Of a stretch of DNA of 64,000 nucleotides, positions 20,516 through 31,288 are shown in pieces. The stretch lies in the NCBI GenBank assembly GCA_043228905.1, contig JBHGNT010000015.1, forward strand, positions 17,484,001-17,548,000, given 5' to 3'. The notes beneath the pieces are model-generated. The model searched no databases. It had not been told where the DNA came from and worked only from the letters and a program-made list of their open reading frames with translations. A program made the translations under genes and the position numbers. Each line of letters starts with the position of its first letter. Within the stretch, counting starts at the first letter, position 1. This stretch comes from Azolla caroliniana. Lineage: Eukaryota > Polypodiophyta.

Positions 20516-21990
20516 TTAATCATCATCGAGTATGTCCAAAATACTCCGGTCCAAGGGTTCGAGTGGTTCTTCTTCCATCATCAACTGTTGCTACTCTGGT
20601 TGTTGTTGTTCTGGTTCGGCCCTCTTTGTTTGCTCCTCTCGTTGTGGCTCTAGCTATGTTTCCATCTGCATATCCGTCTCTGTTCCCGGTTGCTGTGGTG
20701 TAGAGGTCTTTGGCTCCGTTGATTGCTCCTCATCACTAATATTGATTTGTTCCACTCGTTGTTCAACTTCCTTCTGCCGTCGCTCCCGCTCATAGCCCTC
20801 GAACTATTGTTGCACGTCGAGTTGATCATCTTCAAGCCTGTTGATGAGCTTCCAGACAACCTCTACTTGAGTTTTGGCCATGTCAAAAAAATTGTCCGAC
20901 AGTTCTCGTTGGATGGTGACAATGCTTTCCTCATCCATTTTATAAAAATTGCCATCGGCCTTCTTCCAGTTTTCCGCATCTGCTTGGACCAGTTGGAGTT
21001 CCGCCGCTTGTTTCATACCACCATCGAACAATCATTTATCCTTGTTTTCGTCCAGTCCCTCCACACTCCGAAAATCATCCGGATTCTCTGGATGCCCATT
21101 TTTACTTTGTCTTCGGTGGCCTCCTTTTCGTGCTTTAGCTGTTTGATAAGATCCATGGTTGCCGTTGCTTGTATTTCATATTTCATCAGCTTGGTTTGGT
21201 AGGTTGTTTGCTCGTTCTAACTCTTGATAGTGTTGCAACACGAGCTCCATGCATTCCTTTGCTGCTTCCTCCAACACCTTTGTTGTTGTCTCAGCCATCA
21301 TCCTGCCTTGCTCCATCGGTGCCTCTGTTTTCTCTTTCAATTCTGTTTGAGCCTCCTTGAGCTTCTTCTACTGCTGGTCATAGTCCGACCCCAACTTCTT
21401 GTGGTTCGTATCCAACTACTTATGATCCCGATACAGCTTTTCAAAGTCCTCCGTTTTCTGCTTTTGGCACCGTTTGACTTGTGATCGCAATTGATCATCC
21501 CGGTCCTTTTGTTGCCAGATTTCTTCCTTCCATTCGCCAGAGCTTGTCTTTTTCTTGAAGTTGGCTTTCTTTTTCCTCCTTTAGCCGGTTCGTGTTGCTC
21601 TGTGTCTTCCGGAGACTTTCCTCGGTTCTCCGTTTTTCCTCCTCGGTTGTTTGTCACGTCTCGTTCTCTTTCTCGTATTACCTCTTGTGCAACCAATTCG
21701 TCCTTGATCGCTTGTATTTCCTTCTCCCACTCACGCTCATTTACCGATGTTGCTCTAGCCACTAGTTTTGTCTCCTTTGCCGGATCCTTTTCTTTTGTTC
21801 CTCTTGGTTCTGCCAGATTTCTTTTTGAGCTAGTGTTTTGGCCCATGTTTGCCATAATGGCCGCTAATTCCTTGGCCCTGGCCAACTCCTCTAACCTCCG
21901 GGCCTTTTCTAACTCTTCCGTTGCTGCCAGCAACTGTTGTGCCTACTCTGGATCCTGTCTCTATTGTACGTCCATTCGGTTAGACACACT
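20516..21990 (-). pseudogene. Gypsy-3 extra ORF remnant (coiled coil, acidic C-terminus)
   Basis: Segments 21337-21933, 20804-21031 and 20516-20700 on minus show heptad-like, Glu/Lys/Gln-rich sequence (EELEKARRLEELARAKELAA; EREWEKEIQAIKDELVAQE). They end with DRSILDILDDD before the stop at 20516-20518. The order and endings match the extra ORF of gypsy-1 (for example RDELAAQEALRSRERELK; EQSILDILDEE). Several frame breaks. The N-terminal domain seen in gypsy-1 is missing. Confidence 0.65.
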
Positions 21991-22899
21991 CGCAACCTAC
22001 TTGCGTAGCCACTCCAACCATTGTCGGCAGGTTCCGTGTTGTGTGAGTACAACGAACTACTTGCATAATCCTAGGCCAATAATGACTCAGGATGCGAGGT
22101 GCCATCACTGGTTTTGACGACTCCCGGTTGTTCCGGTTTCTCAAAGTATGAGAAGCATTCTTCGTGGCTCGTCATATGATTCAATGCTCCTAAGTCGACA
22201 TACCACATCTCATTTGGTTTTGAGGTGGTCTTCTTCATCGAATTTGCCTTGTGCTTCATCACAAAGGTTGGCCCTTTCCCAGTTTTGGGTCCTTCCGACC
22301 CTTTAGCGTAGTGTGATAGCTGTCGATTCCCATGTTCGGCTTTGCTCGATACGGATTTATCTGAATCAACCTTCTTTTCCAATACTCGCTTTCTCTATGG
22401 TCTTTCTTGCCACAATACTAGCATTCTGTGTCAGCCTTTGGTTGCTGGTTTTTGACGCCGCCTTGACTCCCCCACCTCGTGGAGGGTTCAGAACTATTGT
22501 CAGCATGTCGATTATGCCTTTGATTTTGCTCTTGTCAACCACCACCATTGTGTGCCAATCCACCTCGTCCGCCATGACCACAGGGCCAATCCGCTGCCAT
22601 GTACGTCATTTGGCTGTCAGATTGCACACTCTTCGACACATCTGAGTGGTTTTCTTCGATCATAAGCATCGATTGCAGATTGGAGAATGACGATGGTTTC
22701 TCCCTTGTGCAAATAGTCGTCCGAATTGGCCCGTACCTTTGTGCTAGAACACCGAAGCAAATCTATACCATCTCATCTTCGTCCACTGTCACATTGATGA
22801 ACCCTAGTGTATCACAAAGCTCCTTGATTTTGGTGGTGTTGTCGGTCACCGTGATATCCCTCTATTGGATATTGTTGAGCTCTTGCCAGAGCTACAACT

Positions 22900-23476
22900 T
22901 GTTAGGAAACAGGTCCCTCCGGATGGGAAGTGAGAAGAACAATGCTGATGAGAAACTCGGCCGAGGCCGAATCCGGATGAAGAGTACCCAGCTACGGAAG
23001 ACCCGGTGAGAACCGGATGAGGAGTACCCGGCAAGAGCCGGATGGTTAAGGCCCGGTGAGAAGTGCTCACCGGATGAAGGGACATATTCATAAATATGTT
23101 TCATGAGAGTCCATCGAGGCTATATTTGTAAATAACCGAAAAGTCATATTAGTATAAATATGACTTAGGGCAAACTCTTTTAGTGTTGTTGTAATTCCTA
23201 TTGGTGCGTGATTTGAGAGCGCGTAACAGTGTACAGAGAGACAGAGAGGGAAGAAGAGGTCGTTGCCTCTGTGTTCATCTTTTGTAGATTGTTACATAGT
23301 GATAGTTAGCAGTCAGTGGACTACCATGGTTTTTCCTGTGTTTGGGTTTTCCACGTAAACATCCTGTGTTCTCTCCTCTCCATTGTGTCGTGTATTCATT
23401 CCCCATTTTTCTATGTTTTGATTCTAGGCTCGGTTGTGGCCGAGCGTTGTTCATCCGGAGCGTGTAGTTCCTGTCA
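22900..23476 (+). mobile_element. Copia-A 5' LTR, 577 bp
   Basis: It starts TGTTAGGAAACAGG and ends GTTCCTGTCA. It carries about two degenerate 40-bp minisatellite units (22975-23060) and a putative TATA-like run near 23150 (tattagtataaatatgactt). Confidence 0.9.
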
Positions 23477-23508
23477 AAGTGGTATCAGAGCGAGGCAACA
23501 CAGAAAAA

Positions 23509-24360
23509 ATGGACGATTCGTTGGGAGGCATGTTCAAGCTCACCGACTCCAACTATTCGGTGTGGAAGTCGAAGATGAGGGACATGCTCGTGGTTAAAGA
23601 TCTTTGGCTGCCGGTTCAGTTCGGGGACAAGAGACCGGACAAAATCGACGCCGCGATATGGGAGGTGATGCACATGAAGACAACGGCGTACATATGGTGC
23701 TTCATCGACATGAGTCTATACAACAACTTCAATGAAGAGAGCAAGGCTCATGAGCTTTGGGAGAAGATCGACATTATGTTTCAGAACAAAAATGCTGTCA
23801 ATCAGGTTTCGGTATTTCGGAAGCTAGTAAGACTTTGGTACCAAGATGGCACCAGCATGGCGAAGCACATGAATGCCTTCCAGGGGCTGATCCACTAGGC
23901 AACATCATTGGAAGTACCTCTTGCCAATGAGGTACTAGCACTACTCCTGCTTGGTTCCCTCCCAGATAGCTGGGAGACGTTGGTTGTCACCTTGGGCAAT
24001 GCCGGGCCGGAAGGGAAACGGTTATCCCTAGGAAGAGTGAAGTCGAGGTTGCTAGATGAGGAGGCGCGTCGGAAAGATAAGGACACGAGCTCCGACTCCA
24101 AAGCACTCCTTACCGAATCGGAACGCGGAAGACAAAGGAATCGTAGTCCCCAATACCGGGAAAAGTCGGGGACACGGTCAAAGTCAAGGGGGAGGCCTAC
24201 TTGCTTTTATTTCGGCAAGCCGGGACACTTCTAGAAGAACTGTTGGCATTTCCGAAAAGACAAGGAAATCGACGGTACTGATTCGAAGTGGACACTGGAC
24301 CGGAACGGTAAAGACCGAAGGGGAACGGACCGGAAGGGAACGACGGCAATCGCGGCAAGT
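23509..24360 (+). pseudogene. Copia-A Gag
   Basis: The ATG at 23509 opens MDDSLGGMFKLTDSNYSVWK, the usual copia gag start after the primer site. The UBN2-type core follows (TTAYIWCFIDMSLYNNF). Two TAG stops (23896 and 24232) fall where the copy at 13588-14235 reads through. The zinc knuckle reads CFYFGKPGHF-stop-KNC, so the second Cys is Phe and a stop falls inside it. Homologous to 13588-14310. Confidence 0.88.
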
Positions 24361-24369
24361 GAAGAAGAG

Positions 24370-25656
24370 TTGATGCTCATCACCGAGGAGAGTGAGATAA
24401 ATCTTGCCGGCGACAAGATGACCTGGGTAGTCGACTCCGGAGTGTCGTTCCACCTTACCCCAGACCGGAAATGCTTCTCATCCTACTCAGCCGGTGATCA
24501 CGGCTGTGTCTGGATGGGGAATGAAGGTACATGCCGAATTGTCGGCATAGGAGACGTGTGGCTGACAACACCAACCGGATGCAAGCTGCTGTTGAAGGAT
24601 GTCCGGCACGTTCCGGAGGTTCGTCTGAACCTGATATCAGCCGGTCGGCTAGATGATGAAGGCTACACGGGTAGCATCCGGAATGGTGTTATGAAGTTCA
24701 GCAAAGGGAGCTTGATTGTGGCTCGGGCTCGGAAGGTTAACGCGCTGTACCTGATGAATGCCCGATTATGTCTGGAGGAAGTGAACGTTGCATCCGACAC
24801 TGCCGGTGAGCTGTGGCACAAAAGGCTGTGTCACATGAGCGAGAAGGGGATGAAGAGGCTTGCAAACGACAACCTCATTCTTGTGAAGAACGTGCACTTG
24901 GAGAAGTGCATTGATTATCTGGCCGGTAAGAAAAACCGGACCTCCTTTCGACCAAGGCCACCGATGAGACGTAATGCACCACTAGAGTTGGTGCATAATG
25001 ATGTGTGTCAAGTGGACACGAATTCACATGCAGGATCGCACTACTTCGTGACGTTCATAGATGACCACAGCTGGAAATTGTGGGCCACTCCGTTGAAGAC
25101 GAAGGATCAGGTGCTATCCGTCTTCAAAGAGCTCCACGCGAGAGTGGAAAGAGAAATCGGCCGGAAGCTAAAGGCGGTTCGAGCAGATAACAGAGGTGAA
25201 TACTGGGGGTAGTTCGAGGTGTACTGTCGCTCGAAGGGAATCCGGCTCGAATTTACTGTGCCGAAGACGCCAGAACTAAACGGGCTGGTCGAGAGGATGA
25301 ACCGGACCATAATGGAGAGGGTCTGGAGTATGCTAGCGCATGCAAAACTACCCAAGAAGTTTTGGGCTGAGGCACTGTCGACGACGACAGTACCCTTGGA
25401 CGGAGACACGCCACAGAGAGTCTGGACCGGTAAGGAAGTGTCCTACCGGCATCTGAAGGCATTCGGGTGTCTCGCGTACGTGCATGTAGCTAAGGACCGG
25501 AGAGGAAAGTTGGATCCAAAGACCCGGCCATGCATATTCCTTGGTTACGGCGACGATGAGTTCGGTTACCGAGTGTGGGACCTGGTCGACAAGAAGGTAT
25601 TCCGAAGTCGAGATATTATCTTCATGGAGGACAAGACGCTCGCCGACTGGGAGTAA
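24370..25656 (+). pseudogene. Copia-A protease and integrase
   Basis: Protease: WVVDSGVSFHLTPD (DSG active site) near 24424. The integrase zinc domain starts at LWHKRLCHMSEKGMKRLAND (H..H) and should end CX2C, but the second pair reads CIDYLAG. The core has FVTFIDDHSWKLWA, VRADNRGEYWG and NGLVERMN, giving the D, D and E positions. A TAG at 25210 and a TAA at 25654 break it. Between about 25370 and 25400 the conserved NR(S/C)P block is replaced, suggesting a small deletion. Confidence 0.88.
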
Positions 25657-25668
25657 GAGAAGAAGATA

Positions 25669-26372
25669 ATGAACTCCGAGTCGACCGGTAAAGATCGATT
25701 CTACGATGAGCAGACCCAACCGGAAAGAGACCGGTTAGCACTCGAGGAACCAGCCGGTTACGGTGAGGATACCGAACCGGCAGAAGAAGAAGTAGAGGAA
25801 GCTAAAACCGGAACCGGCCAAGACCCCGAATCGGATTCGGATGAAGATCAAATAGTGGAGCCGGTTGCCGAAGGCCAAAGACGGAGATATCCTCTCAGAG
25901 AGAGAAGGCCCCCCCGAAGATTTCCGGATTCAGAGCATGTGCTGCTGACCGATGAGGGAGAACCGGAAAGCTTCGAAGAAGCGAAGGATGACACCCACAG
26001 CCGCAAATGGTTAAGTGCCATGCAGGATGAGATGGATTCCCTACATGAGAACCATACGTATGAATTGGTGGAGTTGCCGAAAGGAAAGCGGGCACTCCAA
26101 AATAAGTGGGTGTACAAGTTGACACCGGGAGATGCCAGAAACCCCCCGAGATACAAAGCCAGGATCGTGGTGAAGGGGTTCCAGTAGAAGAAGGGCGTGG
26201 ACTTCGACGAGATATTTTCCCTGATAGTAATGATGACCTCCATCCGGACGGTGCTGAGTATAGCGGCAAGCATGGACCTCGAGGTAGAGCAGCTGGACGT
26301 GAAGACGACATTCCTTCACGGTGACCTCGAAGAGGAGATCTATATGCAGCAATCGGAAGGATTCGTGGAGAA
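25669..26372 (+). pseudogene. Copia-A reverse transcriptase, N-terminal part
   Basis: After an acidic, proline-poor linker comes the RT entry WLSAMQDEMDSLHENHTYEL, then KWVYKLTPGDARNPPRYKAR and VEQLDVKTTFLHGDLEEEIY (first catalytic Asp in LDVK). A TAG at 26185 replaces the Gln of GFQQKKG, and a 1-nt change shifts frame after it. Coding is interrupted after EGFVEN by gypsy-1 and resumes at 42838 with GKEHLVCRLKKSLYGL. Confidence 0.88.
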
Positions 26373-26805
26373 TGTTAACTCTTAGGGCCGGACAATGGCC
26401 TAACACAGGGTGTCTACGGAAGACACTTCACCAAAGGGGTGTTACGGCAACAGGATTAGACTCAACGATTAATCCGACTTAATTAGGTTACTTAGCATGA
26501 TCGTCCTTAATATTCACACGCGTAAGATATAACAATGAATGCAGAACGACAATTAACACAGAAAGATAACAACACTAAGCTTTATTAATTAACCGCTACC
26601 CATTACATTGTATCCGGGCCTTTAAATAGGTTTCCGGTCTGTAGTACAAAACGGTGCCATCTGCACCTATTCGGGATCGGTCCGGATCCGGAACGGCATA
26701 CCGATTCCGGTCCGTCCGTCCACACTCATAGCTTACTTACAACCATTCCTACTAATTAAACAACTCCCCGTTTCACACTCTAGACTCCTTTGCCGGCCGG
26801 TAACA
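26373..26805 (-). mobile_element. Gypsy-1 3' LTR, 433 bp
   Basis: It runs TGTTAACTCTTAGGGCC to GCCGGCCGGTAACA. Positions 26517-26805 match 42549-42832 almost base for base (apart from a 4-bp indel in agcttacttacaacc), which identifies the partial 5' LTR. Confidence 0.9.
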
Positions 26806-26859
26806 CATGGCACGCCCTTGGGACAGTACCTTGTACGTCGAATTCACATCCGACCCTTG

Positions 26860-27409
26860 CTATTCTTCGTCCAAAATATCTAGAATGCTTTGTTCGAGAG
26901 TCTCCAATGGTTCATCTGGAATTGGTTGTTGTTGCTGCTCTGTTGATGGCTGTTGCGACGGGTCCTTTGGTGGCTACTGCGGCTGCTCCTCCGTTTGTTG
27001 CTCTAACACCGGCGTTTCCGTCGTTACTCCCTCCATCATAGTGGTCTCCGGTTGACTGGTTCTGGCCTAGCCCTCGACTTGCGACGATTCCTCATCACTA
27101 AGGTTAACCGTTGCTGTTTCTTCCCGAACCTGGGACCGCTTGTAGTTTTCAAACTGGATTTGAGAGTCCAGCCTATCATCGTCTAGCTGAGCTACAAGGT
27201 GCCGGACTTGCGCCAGTTGTTCATCTGCCAAGACTTGGAAGTCGTCGGCCAGCTCGTCCCGTATGGCGGTGAAGTCCTCGGAAGTCAACGTGTAACAATC
27301 ATCTCCTTCCTTCCGCCGGTTTGCCACGTCTGCCCGTAGCAATTGGAGTTCCGCCGCGTTTTGTGCCCACTTTGTCCACCATCTTACGGAGCTTTCGTCA
27401 ATCAAGCGT
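26860..27409 (-). pseudogene. Gypsy-1 extra ORF, C-terminal part
   Basis: It continues the coiled coil (AAELQLLRADVANRRKEGDD, QVRHLVAQLDDDRLDSQIQF), then a Gln/Pro-rich stretch and the acidic tail EQSILDILDEE before the stop at 26860-26862. Two TAGs (as in PQ-stop-PPK) lie in Gln-rich context. The tail is conserved in gypsy-3. Confidence 0.65.
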
Positions 27410-28052
27410 TGTCGAGGTATTCCTCGCGGATGCGTGGAATGAGGCGGGGCCTCGGGGGTCTTGTACCGAAGAGCAAGAGACAAAGGAGAAGGGAAGGGAC
27501 CCACTACGTGTGGGCGTAGATTCACAGGGACACGGCCCTTCGACACAAAGACGCGAGTGGGACACGACGTAGAGAGACACGAATGTATGTATATATATAT
27601 TAACAAGGACAAACAACAAGAAGCACGAAGTCGGTTACAACCGAACAGGCCAGCGAACAGATGCCGATGCCTGTTCGTAAACGCTCAGAAAGAAAGGAGT
27701 AGGTTGGAGGTGCTGCCGGAAGCACTCGGGCATTCCTCAGAGCAGCGCGAGCCTCCCGAAACCCTGCACAGAAAGAAGCTACGGAGTATGGAAGAGAGAG
27801 AAGCCTTCGGCCCACAACCCGACAGCACTTCGTCCTCTCTAACCGCGATCCCCCACTCCTCCTTGTCTCCCTCCTTTTATAGGCAAGAAAGGAGCCGTTT
27901 CCCATGAACTTCCTACCTACCGAATCTACCTACCTAGGATCTTCTATGTACCTAATTCTCTCTTATGTACTACATAAGACGCACGTGCATGAAGAGCCGG
28001 TTCCTACGCTCCGGTGCACCGATTCCACTTGTGGACGGTTTTCTTCACGACA
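27410..28052 (-). mobile_element. Gypsy-2 3' LTR, 643 bp
   Basis: It starts (plus) TGTCGAGGTATTCCTCGCGG and ends TTTTCTTCACGACA, ends of the TG..CA type. ORFs reading through it are LTR sequence, not genes. Confidence 0.95.
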
Positions 28053-28125
28053 TCCGCCCCCACCTAACCGCGCATCCACCGGCATGCGCCAAATTGAGTT
28101 GGGACGGAGAAAACCGGTCCAGCCT

Positions 28126-28860
28126 TCATTCCCCACCCGTCGGTTCTTCCTCGGTTTCGGATCGTTCGTCGTCGTGGTCCAGGTTAACTGGATCCGGCTC
28201 GTCGTCGTGACGTTTCTTGAACAATTTCATCCGCTTCCCAACTACCGGTATCGCCATTCTCGTGCCGTCGAGCTCTGCCAGATGGTACGTCCCGTTGTCG
28301 TTGGCGCTTTGTACCATGTAAGGCCCGAACCACCTTCTTGCGAACTTCCGTGTCGCTCGGTGCTGGTTGTCGAGGCTGCTGTCGTAGACTAGCACCCAGT
28401 CGCCTTCCTCGATCTTCTTTGGTCGGAGCCGGTGCGTTCGGTCAAACCGGGCTTTGTTCCTCGTCCTTGCCACCCGAAGCTTTCCCGCAGCCTGCTCCAC
28501 GTCCTCCAGTCTTCGCTTGAGTTGTCGTATGCGCGCCGCCAATAGTTCCTCCCGGCTCATCTCGTCTTTCCAGTCCACGGTTGCCCATGAGGAGATCGTA
28601 CGTTCCATCGGCATGATCGACTTCTGCCCAAACATGAGCTCTGCTGGCATGAATCCGGTTACCGAACTGTGCGTAGTTCGGTCCGCCCACAATGCGTAAG
28701 GCAACAGCCGCGACCAGTTCCCGACTTGACCTCCGCATGCCCGAACTAACGCCTTGACGATCGGTCCGTGTCCGCGCTCCACCTTCCCATTCGCCTCCGG
28801 ATTGTATGCAGTGGTAAGCGAGAGCTTGACTCCTAGCCGGTCGAACAGCTCCTCGGCCTC
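28126..28860 (-). pseudogene. Gypsy-2 integrase C-terminal part
   Basis: It resumes at ELFDRLGVKLSLTTAYNPEA, NGKVERGH (the catalytic Glu region) and continues through ALWADRTTHSSVTGFMPAEL to the GPY/F motif ARRWFGPYMVQSANDNGTYH. The join at about 28853-28861 lies right after KGKYWRP, so the second zinc-binding pair and the first two catalytic Asp residues are deleted. The element cannot make its own integrase. Confidence 0.85.
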
Positions 28861-31288
28861 CAATACTTCCCCTTTATCTTCTCGAACGTGGCCCACGTTC
28901 CACGGTGTCCAGCCCAAGGACTGTCGTGGTAGGCCGTCAGCAGCTCTTGTTCTTCCTTCATCGCCACCACCCGGAGCGGGACGCCGTTCCTCTTCTTCGG
29001 GTGCTTCCATAAGTATCCGTCCCGGAGAAAGAATCGGTATGCTTTCTTCCGGATCCGGTTGGCCTCGTCCCTCGTCCACGATGCATCCGGCGTCATTGTC
29101 CTCAAGAAACCACCGATCTGGAGCCACTCGCCGTCGTACTTGCTCTCGTCGAAGCCGTTAAGCGCCGGAGTGCTCGTCCCATCGGTCGTCACGTACGCTG
29201 CCTCGAAGAAGTCCACGCCGACTTCTTCATCCTCCGAAACCATGCCGCCCTCGTCATCAAACCTCGCCCTCGAAAGCATGTCGGCCATGGCGTTGTCCTT
29301 TCCGGAAATGTGTCGTATTTCCGGGTCCAGGGACTTGATGTATGCTATCCACCTGAGCATCGCCAGGTCAGGTGTCGCGCATCCGGAAACCATGCCGAGA
29401 ATTGGGAGGCAATCCGTCTCGATAATCACTTCTGTCTCGATCAGGTAGTCTTTGTCGGCCTTTACTGCCGAAACGATACCCCAGAGTTCGCGTTTAACCT
29501 GGGCGTACCCTCGTTGTCGCTCACTAAGGACCTTCACGCCGAATCGGATCGGGAACCAAATGCCGTCCTCGTCTTCTTGGTTGACGACCCATCCGATCCC
29601 GGTCGGACTCGTATTCACCGTTATGTATACCGGGGTACCCTTCTCGTAGACAGCCTTCCGGAGCGCCGGTGCTGCCGCAAGAGCTTCCTTCAGCTTCCAG
29701 ACTGACTCCGTGTGCTCGTCTCGCCACTCGAATTTTCGCCCTTTCTTCAGCAACCCGTATAGCGGCTCCGCAACGTGGGCGTAATGCGGGATCCATATGT
29801 GGTAGAATGCGCACGCCCCCAAGAACCTCCGAACTTCCGTAACCGAGCTACAGTCGGTCTTCATCGCGGAGATGGCTTCTACTTTTGCCGGAGACGGCTT
29901 CCGGCCATATGGTCCACATAGGTGTCCGACCACCAGGATTTCTGATTGCCCGAAGGCCGATTTCTCCCCGGAGAAGGTGAGCCTCGCAACCTCTAGCGTT
30001 TGTAGCACCTTCTCACAGTTGTCGATGTGTGTTGCCACGAATCGCCGGCATCCATCCGGCCCGAGTGTCTCGTCCTTCTCTTCCACCGGGCACCCCTTTA
30101 TCGGGATGTCGTCTAGAAATGGCATGGTGATGTCCGGGATGCAATCCCTCAGTACCTTGTTCATTGCATTCACCATGTGGGCCACCGAGTTGGTCCCTCC
30201 TTGTGGCAGGGTACACATTCGCACTAGGCCGAGGGGAGTTCGCATCGTCGTAATGTCTCTGCTCTCCACGGCTAGCTGGAACTGGTCGTACCCCGAGTAC
30301 AGATCACCGACCGAGTAAATCGACCTTCCGGCGAAGGCCTCCGCGAACTCGTCTATGGTCGGTCCGATTCCTGCGTTCCGAATGGTCACTCTGTTGACCG
30401 GCTGCAGGTCTTGAATGAAGCGCAATGTTCCGTTTTTCTTTGGTACGGTAAACCATCGGTTCGAGTATGGGGCACTCGACGGTTCGAGAATGCCCATATC
30501 AACTTTCTGCCTCAATAGCTCCATCAACTTCGGGATGTGAGCTCTCGGTACTGGAATCGGCTTGAGATTCCACAGCACATGCGGTACCGTGAATATCACC
30601 ATCGGCTCCACGATTGTCGGGTCTACGCACCCGATCTCTTCCGGTGAGAATGCGAAGGCTTTCCCGTGCCTTCCGAGCATCCTCCGAAACCGGTCTTCGT
30701 CCGCCGGCAGTAGGAACCCGCCCCCACCGATTTTGAGCTCCCGGAGCGTCCCGTCGGTGAAGGTGTGTCCTATGCAGACCGGATCTCGTAAACTGGGGTC
30801 TGACGCAACCCCTCTAATTCGGGACTCGTTGCCCTCCGGTAAGGGTGCCGCGACTGGCCTTACCTTCCGGTCCACCGTCTTGTACTTCGTGCTAACCCAG
30901 GCCGTCCGATCCGACCCGAGCCCCTGACTGAAGTTCGCGATGACTTCGTACATCTCTTCGGAACATACCGGTATAGTCCGGTCTTCATTAAGGTCTTCTC
31001 CGGCTACCTCCCTCAGCATTCCCAAGGTGTCGTCGAAGGAGACCGCCTCCACGGCTCCGTTGATTTCCTCGTCCGGGCCGAGAACTCCGCACGCTCGAAG
31101 TCGCTCCTCCGCCCTTGCCTTTTCTCGGCCAACGATGCCGACTATCATACACCCTCCGTCGTTGGAGAAGAAAATTTTTCTACCTATCGTACAAGGTTTC
31201 TTCGGTTTCGGTTCTATTGTACAGCTGTGGGGTCTTTCCCGAGTGTCCGGACTGTCTCGGCCCCACGCCTTGGCAGCCCTCTCTAAAA
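28833..31288 (-). CDS. Gypsy-2 reverse transcriptase, RNase H and integrase start
   Basis: Open for over 800 codons in the -1 frame relative to protease; the first Met is at 31148. RT: YSNRWFTVPKKNGTLRFIQD, VGDLYSGYDQFQLAVESRDI, LPQGGTNSVAHMVNAMNKVL and catalytic MPFLDDIPIKG. RNase H: VYITVNTSPTGIGWVVNQED (first Asp appears as Asn), QVKRELWGIVSAVKADKDYL, IIETDCLPIL. The integrase zinc domain has HDSPWAGHRGTWATFEKIKG and then stops at a deletion junction. The linker style resembles elements I associate with fungi. Confidence 0.85.

Larger units (their letters stand above)
19993..22081 (-). mobile_element. Gypsy-3 remnant, relative of gypsy-1
   Basis: Its outer ends are TGTTTATCC (19993) and GGCCAATA (22081), with target duplications ATGAC on both sides (19988-19992 and 22082-22086). 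The left LTR is 19993-20462 (470 bp); only about 15 bp of the right LTR survive. All of gag-pol is gone. What remains is the coiled-coil and acidic tail of the extra ORF also found in gypsy-1. It sits inside the outer copia-B pre-integrase region. Confidence 0.8.
18961..22899 (-). mobile_element. Copia-B, minus-strand half of the outer element (3' part: gag end to integrase)
   Basis: Read on minus from 22899: late gag (22380-22640), protease (about 22200, WYVDLGALNHMTSHEE, so DSG has become DLG), then a gypsy-3 insertion (19993-22081). Next come the pre-integrase zinc region (19583-19990) and the integrase core (18970-19480, including ARAMLEEKSMPKFYWAEAV). It ends at the inverted junction at 18961. 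The upstream part continues at 44448-44853 beyond the copia-A insertion, and its LTR is at 51515-52668. Confidence 0.8.

Noticed and set aside
27461-27907. 148-codon plus-strand ORF, with a twin at 33504-33950
   Set aside because: The pair are the two gypsy-2 LTRs; the frame is on the antisense strand and runs through the promoter.
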